Part shown: piece by piece, positions 34,005-44,030 of the stretch
Layout of the letters: every line of letters begins with the position of its first letter
Position numbering within the stretch: position 1 is the first letter of the stretch
NCBI GenBank assembly: GCA_021018995.1
Contig: CM037598.1
Coordinates: 49,243,185-49,307,184 of the forward strand
Direction: 5' to 3'
Length of the DNA stretch: 64,000 nucleotides
Source of the DNA: Chloranthus sessilifolius
Lineage: Eukaryota; Streptophyta; Magnoliopsida; Chloranthales; Chloranthaceae
The notes under the pieces: model-generated
What the model was told of the DNA's origin: nothing
Databases searched by the model: none
What the model saw: only the letters and a program-made list of their open reading frames with translations
Program-made: the position numbers and the translations under genes

Positions 34005-34972
34005 TGTTGTATCTTCTTAGTGTGCTTGATTTATGTGTGTTTTGAAAACAGATTTACAGTTGCCAAATTACAGTGGGTCTAGACTATATAAGAAATTAAA
34101 GAAATATCAGCACAGTTAGAAGAGAATTAGCCTGCAAGATCAGGGCCAATTGTAGCAAGTTTTAAAAGTAAGTGAGTGAAAGATCGTCCACAGAGAATTT
34201 GTCTAAAATGTAAGATAAACCTCCAGATCTGGCTCCTTATCCTATCTAGATTACTGATAAGAGGTTTGAATTTGTCACATTTAACTAACTAAAAACAAAG
34301 AAAACTTTAACTAAATGATCCAGATCCGAGTTGGGGGAATGATTGAAACAAAGATGGAGAAGTAATATCTAAATCTGATTTGGTCTTTGACAGCTAATGA
34401 GAATAATTGCAACTTATCAGAGATGATCCAATCTTCATCTGGCTACAAGCACAGATGTAAGAGAGATAAATCTAATTCAAGGATTAGATTGTACTTATGG
34501 TTATGGTCTGTCCACTTTAATGGCCACAAACCATCCAATAGTCTTCAATCCAAATCCTTAATTCAGAACAAGAACATCACTACAAATGCTGTAAGGTACT
34601 AGGTTACCAACACTAATTCTTACAGGATTAATGAATCAAGGGAAATCACGTGCAAAACAATGAATCTAAAGGAGTCTAATGTACTCAGGAGATCGGAGGG
34701 AACCCTTGACATGAGTCCAATGGAGAATGCATAGCTTACAGTAACCTTTTAAAATTCATTCTTACAATTTACAGAGCATGGCTTAACAGCCCTCGGATTT
34801 GCAGTCTTGGATGCAAACTCTCCTTCGAGTTACAGCAGTATCTCACAGCTCTCAAATGCCAGTACAAAGTAGGCTATTACAAGGATTGCAGACAAGCTGT
34901 CTGTCTGGGAAATGGGGGATTAGAAATGAAACTCCAAATCTGAATGCCCCAATTGGGCAAATGCATCGTCTC

Positions 34973-34980
34973 TTTATAGC
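34973..34980 (-). promoter_or_regulatory. TATA box of the A 3' LTR
   Basis: GCTATAAAG on the minus strand. The 5' LTR copy at 55588-55595 reads CTATAAATAG. It lies downstream in LTR sense of the CCAAT boxes. Confidence 0.6.
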
Positions 34981-34999
34981 TTTCCCCAGGTCCAGCTCG

Positions 35000-35120
35000 G
35001 ATGTGTATCAACCAATCAGCGGTTCTCAGATCTGTATTGACCAATGGTAGTTGAGCACGAGGATCCAGATCTGTTCTGGCCAATCAGAATTCCTCGATCT
35101 GGTTCAGCCAATCAGGTGAA
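35000..35120 (-). promoter_or_regulatory. Array of four CCAAT boxes, LTR A
   Basis: ACCAATCAG, ACCAATGG, GCCAATCAG and GCCAATCAG (plus-strand readings) spaced 30-40 bases apart just upstream of the TATA box in LTR sense. The array is kept in the other A LTR (55625-55735) and in part in LTR B. Confidence 0.5.
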
Positions 35121-35324
35121 AAGGGCATCAATTCTGTTATGCATTTTGAAAGTTTGTTAGAGTTTCTAGAAGTTCCCGCCAAGTGATTCCCTCTCTAGGT
35201 GCTCACGTGGGGTGGAATATTCCTTCGTTTCATGCTTAGAACCCTCTGGAATGTCTCTAGGTTTTAAAATGCATTGGGATGCGTGCAACAGATTACTGAA
35301 TTGCCCTTGTTAATGCTGTGATTC

Positions 35325-35600
35325 TCCAAAATACCTTTCCGCAGAGGTTAGGGGCCTTTTCGCAAAGTGCTGTGGCTTCTGAAGCTCTTTTCGCAATGTT
35401 CAATCTTCTTTTCGCAGAGTTCAGATGCTCTTCGAATTGTGTCTTCTCCTTTTCGCAAAGTTCAATCTTCTTTTCGAAGAGTTCAAATACTCTTCGAACG
35501 CTAAGCCTGGAGCTTTAGTCCTTTTCGCAGAGTTCCAGGTTCTTTACGAACAGTGCAGGTTCTTTGTGAAAAGAACTCTGTAGTGCATTTCTCTATTCGA
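35325..35600 (-). repeat. CG-word cluster in U3 of LTR A (TTCGCAAAG type)
   Basis: About twelve variants of TTTTCGCAAAG, CTCTTCGAA and TTTACGAAC with GCTTCTGAAGCTC between. The same cluster is in the 5' LTR at 55945-56195 and similar words occur in the internal region at 48570-48910. Confidence 0.65.
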
Positions 35601-35854
35601 ATTGTTCCCTGCTTCTCTTACAGGTCTTTGCCTCTTCAATTTAGATCTTTCAGCAGCTGATGAGGTTGTTTCTTCACTTCCTTCGGATTGCCATGGATTG
35701 TCATCTTTTTGGCACTTTTAAGCTGCTTTTATGGTTAAGCCTGTCTTTCTTGTTAGCTGCAACATAGGCACTCAAAACACTTATTTAGTTCTCTCAAAGG
35801 TCTATTAAGACTTAAGTTTAGGGGTGAAAAAATGGTATTTTTCACTTGTCAACA

Positions 35855-35895
35855 CACCCCCAAACCTATGCTTTGCTAGTCCCTGAGCAAAGAGG
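35855..35895 (-). other. A polypurine tract with preceding hairpin
   Basis: Minus sense: CTTTGCTCAGGGACTAGCAA plus AG, then CATAGGTTTGGGGGTG ending at the LTR. Confidence 0.7.
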
Positions 35896-37372
35896 AAAAA
35901 GAATAAAAATAAACAAGGTAAAGAGCCACTTTTGTAAGGAGCACAGTTGCATTTAGAGGGTTTTCAGTGAAGGTACCCACAAACTTCTTCAATAAGTTAG
36001 TTAAAATCACTGTAGTTCTTTTACAACCACTCTCCTCAATTGATTATTCACACCTGTATCAATTATTTTGTAAGAAGATTTTTTTCAAAAGAGATATCAG
36101 TTTAAAACTAAAATTCTGTAGTAATTCTTGTTACTATTCAGTCGATTTATGTCGGAGGTCATTTACAAGAAAAATTAACAATCAGCAAGCCTTTGATTTA
36201 GGAATCCAGCTTTGATGTAGCCTTTAGTCAGTTGAATTTTTAAACCCAATCCTCACCAGGTTTTTCACTCAAAAACAAATGAGAGGGTTATATTATTTCT
36301 CACAGCTCAAGAGCAATTACAGTCCTCAAATAGGATTGTAAGCAGGAGCATAGGCATTGCTTTTACTGCTCCTTTCACCATAGACTACACAAATTCTTAT
36401 CTCCATGTGATAGCTCAATCCATCATTGATCAGTAAGGACTTTTACTTGGGCTTGATTGTGGCTGATGAAAGGGTTGGAAAGGTGTTCATATTTGAGAAG
36501 TTAGTCAAGGTTAGGAGGTTCTATACAAACCCATTTTTCTTCAGCATAGTTTCATCTTCTTCTTTTGAATTTCCAGAGCCAAAGTGGCCATCTTTTTCTC
36601 TTTCTTTTTTAAACTTCTATTGAAAATGCCTTCTTTCTTTTGTTTCGCTCAAATATTTTTCTTTTCTTTTTCGAATTGGCATAGATTGCATGCCATAGTC
36701 CCTCTGCTGTTTCCACATTGCCTTCAACTTTTACCCTTATTTACTATTACATTGTTACTCAACTCTCCTTCCTTCAGCTTTCTTCCCTTTCTCTTCTAAC
36801 TTCTCGGGGTAGGGTTAGGCTAAATGAATTTGATGAGGTTTATTGGATGAGATTTCAAAGGATTCATTGATTTATACAGCTCAACTGGTGTGTATCAAGG
36901 GCAGTTTCAAAAGGTGGGGCTTTGTAAGGTTCAAACTGTCCAAAAGGAGGCCTTACATCATGTCTTTAATATCATGAGTGCTATCAAAATATTTCAATTT
37001 GGATATGTGTAACTTCTAGTGTCAGTACGCAGATTCGTACAGTCTAAAAAGCAGAAAAGATTGCCACAACATACCTCCAAAAAATACATTTCAGGCCCAA
37101 TCCTCACTAGGTGTGGTTTTTATCAACTTCTTGAGGTATATCTTCACTGTTTTCCTTCACTTTAGATTTACTAAAACATCAATTTTCTTTTGGAAATTTC
37201 CTGGCATTTACTTCATGAAAGTCTTATTAGAATTACATAAGAAAGTAATTTTAAAGAGTTTTTTAACTTCTTAAAATGTTTTAAAACACCAGGTGTAAAA
37301 AATTATCAGGAAAAATTGCTGATCTACAACTGTATTGATGTTAACTCTTTTATTGATTATTGTTGTTTCTGT
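35896..37372 (-). other. A 3' UTR
   Basis: About 1.5 kb, no supported coding frame. It keeps blocks shared with B, C and F: GAGCCACTTTTGTA near 35924, GTAAGCAGGAGCATAGGCA near 36338, TCTCCATGTGATAGCTCAAT near 36402, and GTGTATCAAGGGCAGTTT near 36891. The hairpin block of B, C and F is largely missing here. Confidence 0.6.
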
Positions 37373-37386
37373 CACACCCCCAAACC
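37373..37386 (-). other. A upstream polypurine-like tract
   Basis: GGTTTGGGGGTGTG on the minus strand, about 1.52 kb upstream of the tract beside the LTR. Confidence 0.65.
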
Positions 37387-37552
37387 AAAGGGTAGCAGGG
37401 TCCACACTGGTCCAAAAAAAATAGAGGAGAAAAATATGCAGGAACAGAAAATAACAAAGGTAATGATGGCAAGAAGACAGACAAAAATGCACAGTAGTAT
37501 ACAAAACAGAATTTTCTATTGCAACTGTAGAACCCAAAAAGTACAATGAAAG

Positions 37553-37696
37553 CTAATAACTGGGGTCAAAATCTGTATCATAGGTTGGTTCAGGTGGCTC
37601 CGAACTGGAGTCACTGTCAGAATCAGAGCTAGAGTCAGTGTTGGAGTCTGAACTGGATTGAGCTTTTTCTGGAATAGTGTTTTTCAACTCAGTATA
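37553..37696 (-). pseudogene. A 3' ORF, last part, beyond the B insertion (fossil)
   Basis: Low-complexity tail rich in Ser, Asp, Glu and Pro (SSSDSDSDSSSEPPEPTYDT). It is separated from the rest of the 3' region by element B. The acidic tail resembles the tail of the 3' ORF of element C near 58905-58960. Confidence 0.6.
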
Positions 37697-39525
37697 TGTT
37701 GTTGCCCAAAGTGTGCCATAATTATATGCATTATAAATCAATAATTAAAGAATTAAAGAATGCTAGATTATATGGATGTTAACTTATGAAAGGGATATCA
37801 GCACATTGGGGCTAACACTGGCCTGCAAGATCAGGGCCAATTGTAGCAAGTTTTAAAAGTAAGTATTTCAAGATCGTCCACAGAGAAGTTTGTCTAAACT
37901 GAGAGATAAACCTCCAGATCTGTGCTACCAGATCTGGCTCTATAATTATCTAAAATAAAGAATAGATAAAAGAGAGTGTTGGATTGTGTCACATTTAACT
38001 ATAAGCAAATAAAGAAAAGAACTAATTACATGATCCAGATCCGAGTTGGGGAGGTGTTTAAAATAAGACAAATGCAGAAATAATAGCTTCATGTACTTTA
38101 GCCTCTGAATTTTAATGGAGAATCTGTAGTTCAACAGCAGATTCAATCCTCATCGCTACCAGACAGATGTAAGAGAAATAAATCGAATTAAGGAATAGGT
38201 TTAGACTTATGGTGTGATCATCACTTAAATGGTCACAGATCTCACTAGGCCCATTCTTTAGTTGAACATGAACATCATGTAAATGCCGCTTGAATTAGGT
38301 TACCAACGCTAATTCGGGGGATGATGAATTAAGGGAAGTTGGATGCGGATGAGTGAATCTAAAGAAGTCTAATGCACTAAGGTGAACATTCGTAACCCTC
38401 GACATAACTCCAATGGAGAAGACACAAATTACAACCTTTAAAATCCAACGTTACAATTAGAACGGCTTCTTAGAGAGCCCTCGGACTTATAGTCCGAGCT
38501 TCGAGAGCCCTCAGTTCTGATCTTGAATCCAACTTGGAAGTACAAATCACTCACAATGGCTCTCAAGGTAAACTACAAGAAGGGTTTACAGGGGGTTCAG
38601 ATGAGCTTTCTGACCGGAATGAGGGAAACAGACGTGCAAACTCTAAGATCTCGATACCCAAATTGGGCACATGGTTCGTCTATTTATAGTTTTCCCAAAG
38701 CCGACTTAGATGTGTATCAACCAATCGTAATTGGATAGATCTGTATCAACCAATAGAGTCGAGCACCGGGATCCGGTTCGGCCAATCGAAATGCTTGATC
38801 TGGTTCACCAATCAAGCAGAGGCATCAATTCGTTATGTAATTCAAAATCTGTTTGAGCTTCTAGAAGTTCCGCCAAGTAATTTCATCTTTGGGTGTTCAC
38901 ATGGGGTGGAATATGCCTTTGGTTCGTGCAGAATCTTCCTAATGTCCTTGGATTTTAAAATGCATTAGGCGTGCAAAGTTTCTGAAATACCTTGGAGAAA
39001 AATCCCGAATGCCATTTCGCATAGTTTAAGGGCTTTTTCAAAGTAGTTTGGCTCGAAGCTCTCTTAAAAGCATTTTGGCTTCGGAGATCTTTTAGAGTGT
39101 TTTCTTCTTTCGCAGAAAGTTCAAGGTTCTTTCTGAAAAGTGCAAGTTCTTCTTGAAATAGTAGAAGTTCTTGCGAATTGAACTCTAGGCTCCCATTCTT
39201 CTTCTTGCGAATAGTAGAAGTTCTTTGCGAATTGAACTCTAGGCTCCCATTCTTCTTTGAATAGTAGGAGTTCTTTGTAATGGCTCTCTCTCTTGCTTGG
39301 TCTTTATGCGCTTCTTTTAGACCTCTTTAGCCATTCTTTGGTTGTTCTTCACTCCTTCTTTAAACTTGACATGAGTCTCGACTTTTTGATCTTTTGGGAT
39401 GCTTTTCGGATTTGGACTGTCTGATTGGTTAGAGAAATGCACACTACAGCACTTATTTAGTCCTCTCCAGGGTCTTTCAAGGCTCATGCTTACGGGTGAA
39501 AAATGCTATTTCTCACTACTTAACA
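37697..39525 (-). repeat. 3' LTR of element B, 1829 bp
   Basis: In plus coordinates it begins TGTTGTTGCCC and ends CTACTTAACA. Related to LTR A. Its first ~450 bases are almost identical to the 5' LTR, but the rest differs by many short gaps. Confidence 0.9.
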
Positions 39526-41084
39526 CCCCCCAAACCTAAGCTTTGCTAGTCCACGAGCAAAGAAACGTAAAAGCAAAATAAAGAGCCACTTTTGTAGGAA
39601 GCACAGTGCATTTAGCATATGCAACAAGCCTTTTAAACCCCTAGGTGATCCCTAAAGGGGAGTGAAGTCTCTGAGGGTTTTCGGTGAAGGTACCCACAAA
39701 CTTCTCCATGGGATGATTAACATCAGGCAATATTATCAAATGAGCAATCAAGGAGCGAGGGTTAGTTACTCTTGAATCAATGATGAAACAGAAAAATTTG
39801 ATTATTGTTTGCAACAGAATTTAAACATTTATAAACCTCATGAATGTTTCAATATTTCCAACTGTGAAACGATCATAGAAAATCATACAAATGTTCCAAA
39901 GAAGCTCATCCTATGGATAAAATTAGGTTATAAGTCATACTTAGGGTGCTCAAGTTCCAACCCAAACACTCACCAGTATACTCTCATGTGTTTTTGTTGA
40001 GGGTTCATTTTCACTCAAGAAGCGATTACATCTCCCAAATGGATCTGTAAGCATGAGCATAGGCATGATTCTTAGGCAATGGCATCATTGACATCTCCTC
40101 ACCATAGATTGGGTCACTTCTTATCTCCACATGACTCACTCAACTTTGGATCACAAGGGCTTTTAATCTAGGTTTGTTTGTATGGCTTATGGAGTGAAGT
40201 TTCAAGGAAAGGCGGTTTGAGCAGAGAGGTTTGAATTTGAGAACTTCGGAAGAAGCGGGAGATGGTTCATGACTCCACCTTTTGAGTTTAGCTTCTTTCT
40301 TCTTCTTTCGAGATTCTCACATTCACGTGATTAGTTCTTTCTTTGATCTTGCATTTTCAACATAAGGTCCCTTTTTGCCTTTTTGCTTGCAACTTTTTTT
40401 TACATTGTTTGTCCCTTCTTTTCTCGCACCATATTGCCTGCTTTTTGAGGTATTTTCTCTTCATTTTCTTGATGTTGCCAGAATGGTCCATCTTGATTCT
40501 TTCTCCTTTACCTCTCAATTCTCGAGTGAGGAAGGTCAATTGGTTCCATAGGTTCAGTGCAAGTACTTTTGAGTATTTTGATGAAGAATTGTAGGATTCT
40601 GACTCAAATGGGGTACAAATAGGCAGATTTTTCTTGGTTGGTTCATAGGTTCAAATGTCCAAAGAAGGCCTTGATCTTTTCCTCGGTTTCATGAGTCTGT
40701 TACTTGTTTTAATTTGGAGTTTCCTAACTTCTAGTGGATCTAATGCCTCACAATCCTTTGAATCGGAAAAAATTGCCTACCACTCTCTTCAACAGAGATG
40801 GAAAATATATGGGCTCAATTCTCACTGGTTATGGTTTTTCCTTGAGCTTTTAAGTATATCTTTACCTTTTCTCTTCCTTTTGACTTACTACGTCAGATAC
40901 CGGTATGTTTTTATGGTGTAATCATCATGGAAATGTAGAATATCGCAAGGTTTAGAATGTCTAAATTTGGCAAAGGAATTTTAAATTTTCTAGTTGTCAT
41001 GATTCTTAAGTAAATTAATACATTTCCTAATTACCTAGGTGATTCTGCTGCCTTATGTTAACTATTCCTAGGCGGGACTTGTCG
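39526..41084 (-). other. B polypurine tract and 3' UTR
   Basis: The tract is at 39526-39542 with the CTTTGCTC...AGCAAAG hairpin just before it in minus sense. The conserved hairpin block is at 39593-39652 and shared 3' UTR blocks follow to 41084. No coding frame is supported. Confidence 0.65.
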
Positions 41085-41100
41085 CCACACCCCCAAACCT
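41085..41100 (-). other. B upstream polypurine-like tract
   Basis: AGGTTTGGGGGTGTGG on the minus strand, preceded by AGTGAGGACACTTCC. It lies about 1.56 kb from the LTR-side tract. Confidence 0.65.
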
Positions 41101-41339
41101 ATGGGGAAGTGTCCTCACTGGTTCAAAGGTGGCATGGTCACTTTATACCGAAAAAAAAATTGAAGCAAGGCAAAGAACAAGAAGAAAAAAATAGCAGAAA
41201 ATGACATGGAGAATGGGAGAAAGTAAAGTTTATTAACTAGAAATATTTTACATAAAAAAAAAAAAAAATAAAGAGCAGAATAGGACAGTATTTTTAGGGA
41301 GGGGGTGGGGGCGGTGGAGGTGGAAGTGGCGGGGAAGGT

Positions 41340-41470
41340 TGATTTTTATTTTTCCGAGGAGCCCGAGTTGGGCCTCCTTTTCTTTGGCCAAAATCGCGAG
41401 GACCTCTTCAAATTCGTCCCAGAGGGAGCGGATCTGCCGGTGGTGGTGGGTCCGACCACATGGGTAAAAA
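41340..41470 (-). pseudogene. B short 3' reading with WDEFEEV motif (fossil)
   Basis: The minus strand can be read as LWDEFEEVLAILAKEKEAQL. A close relative, LWDEFDEVQRILAKEEKKKW, lies in element C at 58140-58230, at the same distance from the upstream polypurine tract. Function unknown. Confidence 0.5.
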
Positions 41471-41801
41471 GTGTGGTGGCTTATTGGCTTGGTTGGCCAT
41501 TTTGGAAGGGTGGGGAAAGATGTGGGGAATTTGGTAGAGGTTGGTTATTTATAGGTAAGGTGGGGAAGCGAAAGGGTGGGACTTGAATGGGGGCATTGGG
41601 AATGCTCATGGCCCGAGAATATGTGGGTCATTAAGTAGCATTAAGCATGCGTGTGGAGGCGGCTAAAGTAACTGCATTTAATTCCCCAATAAGTGCGTAA
41701 CAACCGAAATTGGGGAAAGCGTGTGAGGAACCGTGTCCACACTTGTTGTTGTAAGGGAAAACAAAGAAAATAGGTGCTCACTCTGATCTAAATGGTAGAA
41801 T
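41471..41801 (-). other. B junction stretch
   Basis: Non-coding; passes from protease-side pol sequence to the 3' region. Nothing else is seen. Confidence 0.4.
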
Positions 41802-43450
41802 TTATGAAAACGAAACCGAAAGAAAAGAAAAAAAAATTAGAGCGTAAACTAAGAAGCAGAAACTAAGAAGCAACGAAAACAAATGCATGCATACATTTGG
41901 GTTTATTCCTCCTAAATCAGCAATGGTCCAGCCAATTGCTTCCTTGTGCTGTTTTAGTACTACCAACCGCTCCTCTTCTTGCTCCTTTCTAAGGGACGAA
42001 GAAATAATCACAGGTAGTGTTTGATGATCTCCCAAAAATATATATTTCAGATTTTTGGGCAGCTGTTTGAGTTCCAATCAATTGTGAGAAAAGAGGGCAG
42101 CAAAGGTACCTTGGTAACTTGTGGAAGAGGAGAGGAGCAGTCTCCAAGAGAGAGAACTTGATGATTGTTGGTGAGTGCCTTGCACAAAGCAGACTCCGTT
42201 GAATTTGATCTCCCTTTCTCGGTGGATCCCCAATCATTTTAAATTCGTGGTGGAGTCTTTACTGGCGAAAATGTTTGTAAAGACTCCTCCACCACTCATC
42301 AATGATGTCAACATGGAAACATTCCTCGAGAATTGAGGTTGAGTAATGACATTATACACATTCAATTTAACTTTCATATTTCCAAAAGACACCTCCATGA
42401 TGCGGACACTGCATTGAATGCATGCATTAGTGGCTGTGAATGGTCTTCCTGTAATGACAGGATGGCGGTGGTACTTTTGGTTGGTTCCATGTCCAAAAAA
42501 AAGTCAGGTAGAAAAACTTGTCTACTCTACCAAAACATCTTCAATCAACCCCATAGGTTTCCTTTCGGATCTGTCACTAGTCAGTAACACCACTTGAGTG
42601 GGTTTCAATTCTCCCAAACCTAGCTTCTCATAGGCAGATGTAATAGGGAAGCGAGTTGACACTAGCACCAGATCTAGCAAGGCTTTCTCAATGGTGTGCT
42701 CCCCAATGATGCAGGGATTGTGGGGATTTCTGTGGTCTTGCATCTTAGGTGGTGTTGCAATTGATAGCACTTGGTTGATTTTCTCCTGACAAAGAAAGGC
42801 CTTCTTGGATAAATGTATCCTAGATTGCCTTTTGTGGGTGCACACCTCTTTGAGAAATTTTGCATAGCGGGACTGTTTGATTGCATCAAGCTAGGTAGAT
42901 TAATTTTAACTTGCTTGAATGTCTCCATCATTTCCTCAATTTTTGTGTTTCCTTTGTCAAAAGGAGACTCGACTTCATTGCATGGGGAAATGGGAGGTGA
43001 GGAACAAATTTCTCCTCCTCATCTTTTTCAACAATTTTGTTATTTTTCTTTTTCATTTTTGAATTTTACGATGTAAATCAACGACCATATTGCTATCCAA
43101 ATTGTTGTTCTCGCACTTGTTCTTCATCTTTTTCCTCTTCACTACCCTTCGTGTTGTTTATTATTCTTCCACTTCTCAAAGTAGTCACAGCTTTGATTTC
43201 CTCATGGCCATTTGAGGTTTCTCCAACCATGTACTGTCCCTTAGACTTGTTCACAGGTTGGCTGGGTCGTTTACCCTCTTCTCTCTTAGCCAATGAATTT
43301 GAGAGTTGGCCCTGAGTTTCTTCAATTTTTTCAATGCTCGACTGTGAAGGTTCACAGATGAGACAGTAGTTCAAGATTTTGAAGTGAACTCAAGACCTGT
43401 TCTTCAAAGGTCGAGGATCTAGGAGGGCAGGTCAGTGCATCACGATGGCT
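41802..43450 (-). pseudogene. B gag C-terminal and protease remnants (fossil)
   Basis: The gag linker KIEETQGQLSNSLAKREEGK and TTLRSGRIINN is at 43093-43374. Protease-region motifs CIIGEHTIEKALLDL and YEKLGLGELKPTQVVL are at 42522-42845. The stretch before RT (KQLPKNLKYIFLGDHQTLPV) is at 41802-42077. They match the same parts of A. Broken. Confidence 0.75.
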
Positions 43451-44005
43451 TGTTGTTGGTTAGGCTAAAAAATAATGAGAAACAACTCGTAGATTTTCTA
43501 TTTGTGTTTAAACTTCTTTTATTTTGTATTTGGTTTTGTAAAAAAATCGCATGCCTAAAAGGGAAATTATAATCAAAACAAATATTAAACACAGAATTTT
43601 GGTTCTCAAGAATTTAAAATAGAAAATGAATACAAAGGAGAAGGGGATGCAAACTCAAGCAGATCTGCTCCAACTTTGGTCTAGATGCTCCTTGTTGACT
43701 GCTCCAGATCCGCAAACATCCAAAACTGCAGTAGATCCTTATTCAAGTATTGACAAAATAAAAAGAAAAACTCAAAGCACGCCAAATTTGACAAAAAGAC
43801 AAAAGAGTGGCTGACATTTATTCAAATAACTAGAAGGCAAAGAATAAAAACCGTAAAAAATAAAAAATAAAAATTCTGATAAAGCAGTTTTCTATACAAA
43901 ACTACTGTAGACATTTAATCAAGCACTTGGAATGCAAAGTGCAGGTTTAAAGCAAAAATTAAAATAAATAAAAATAAACATAGGTTTATCTATTTTAGAA
44001 CAAAC
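43451..44005 (-). other. B leader
   Basis: Leader between primer site and the shortened gag. AT-rich, no clear feature. The N-terminal gag domain seen in A and E is missing here. Confidence 0.5.
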
Positions 44006-44024
44006 TTCCCCGGCAACGGCGCCA
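44006..44024 (-). other. B primer binding site, tRNA-Asp
   Basis: TGGCGCCGTTGCCGGGGAA on the minus strand, matching the plant tRNA-Asp(GUC) 3' end complement. Confidence 0.85.
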
Positions 44025-44030
44025 AAAACT

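Larger units (their letters stand above)
34005..35854 (-). repeat. 3' LTR of element A, 1850 bp
   Basis: In plus coordinates it begins TGTTGTATCTTC and ends TTGTCAACA. Flanked on the left by ATATA. It carries one GTCTGTCCACTTTAATGG-type block (near 34505), a TATA box at 34973-34980, four CCAAT/ATTGG boxes (35005-35115) and a TTCGCAAAG word cluster (35325-35600). Confidence 0.92.

Noticed and set aside
36584-36799. Phe/Leu-rich readings in the A 3' UTR
   Set aside because: They come from T/C-rich sequence and are not kept in B, C or F at the same place.
41305-41586. Plus-strand reading of 93 residues rich in Gly and Trp
   Set aside because: It is antisense to the B 3' region, which carries the WDEF reading on the minus strand.
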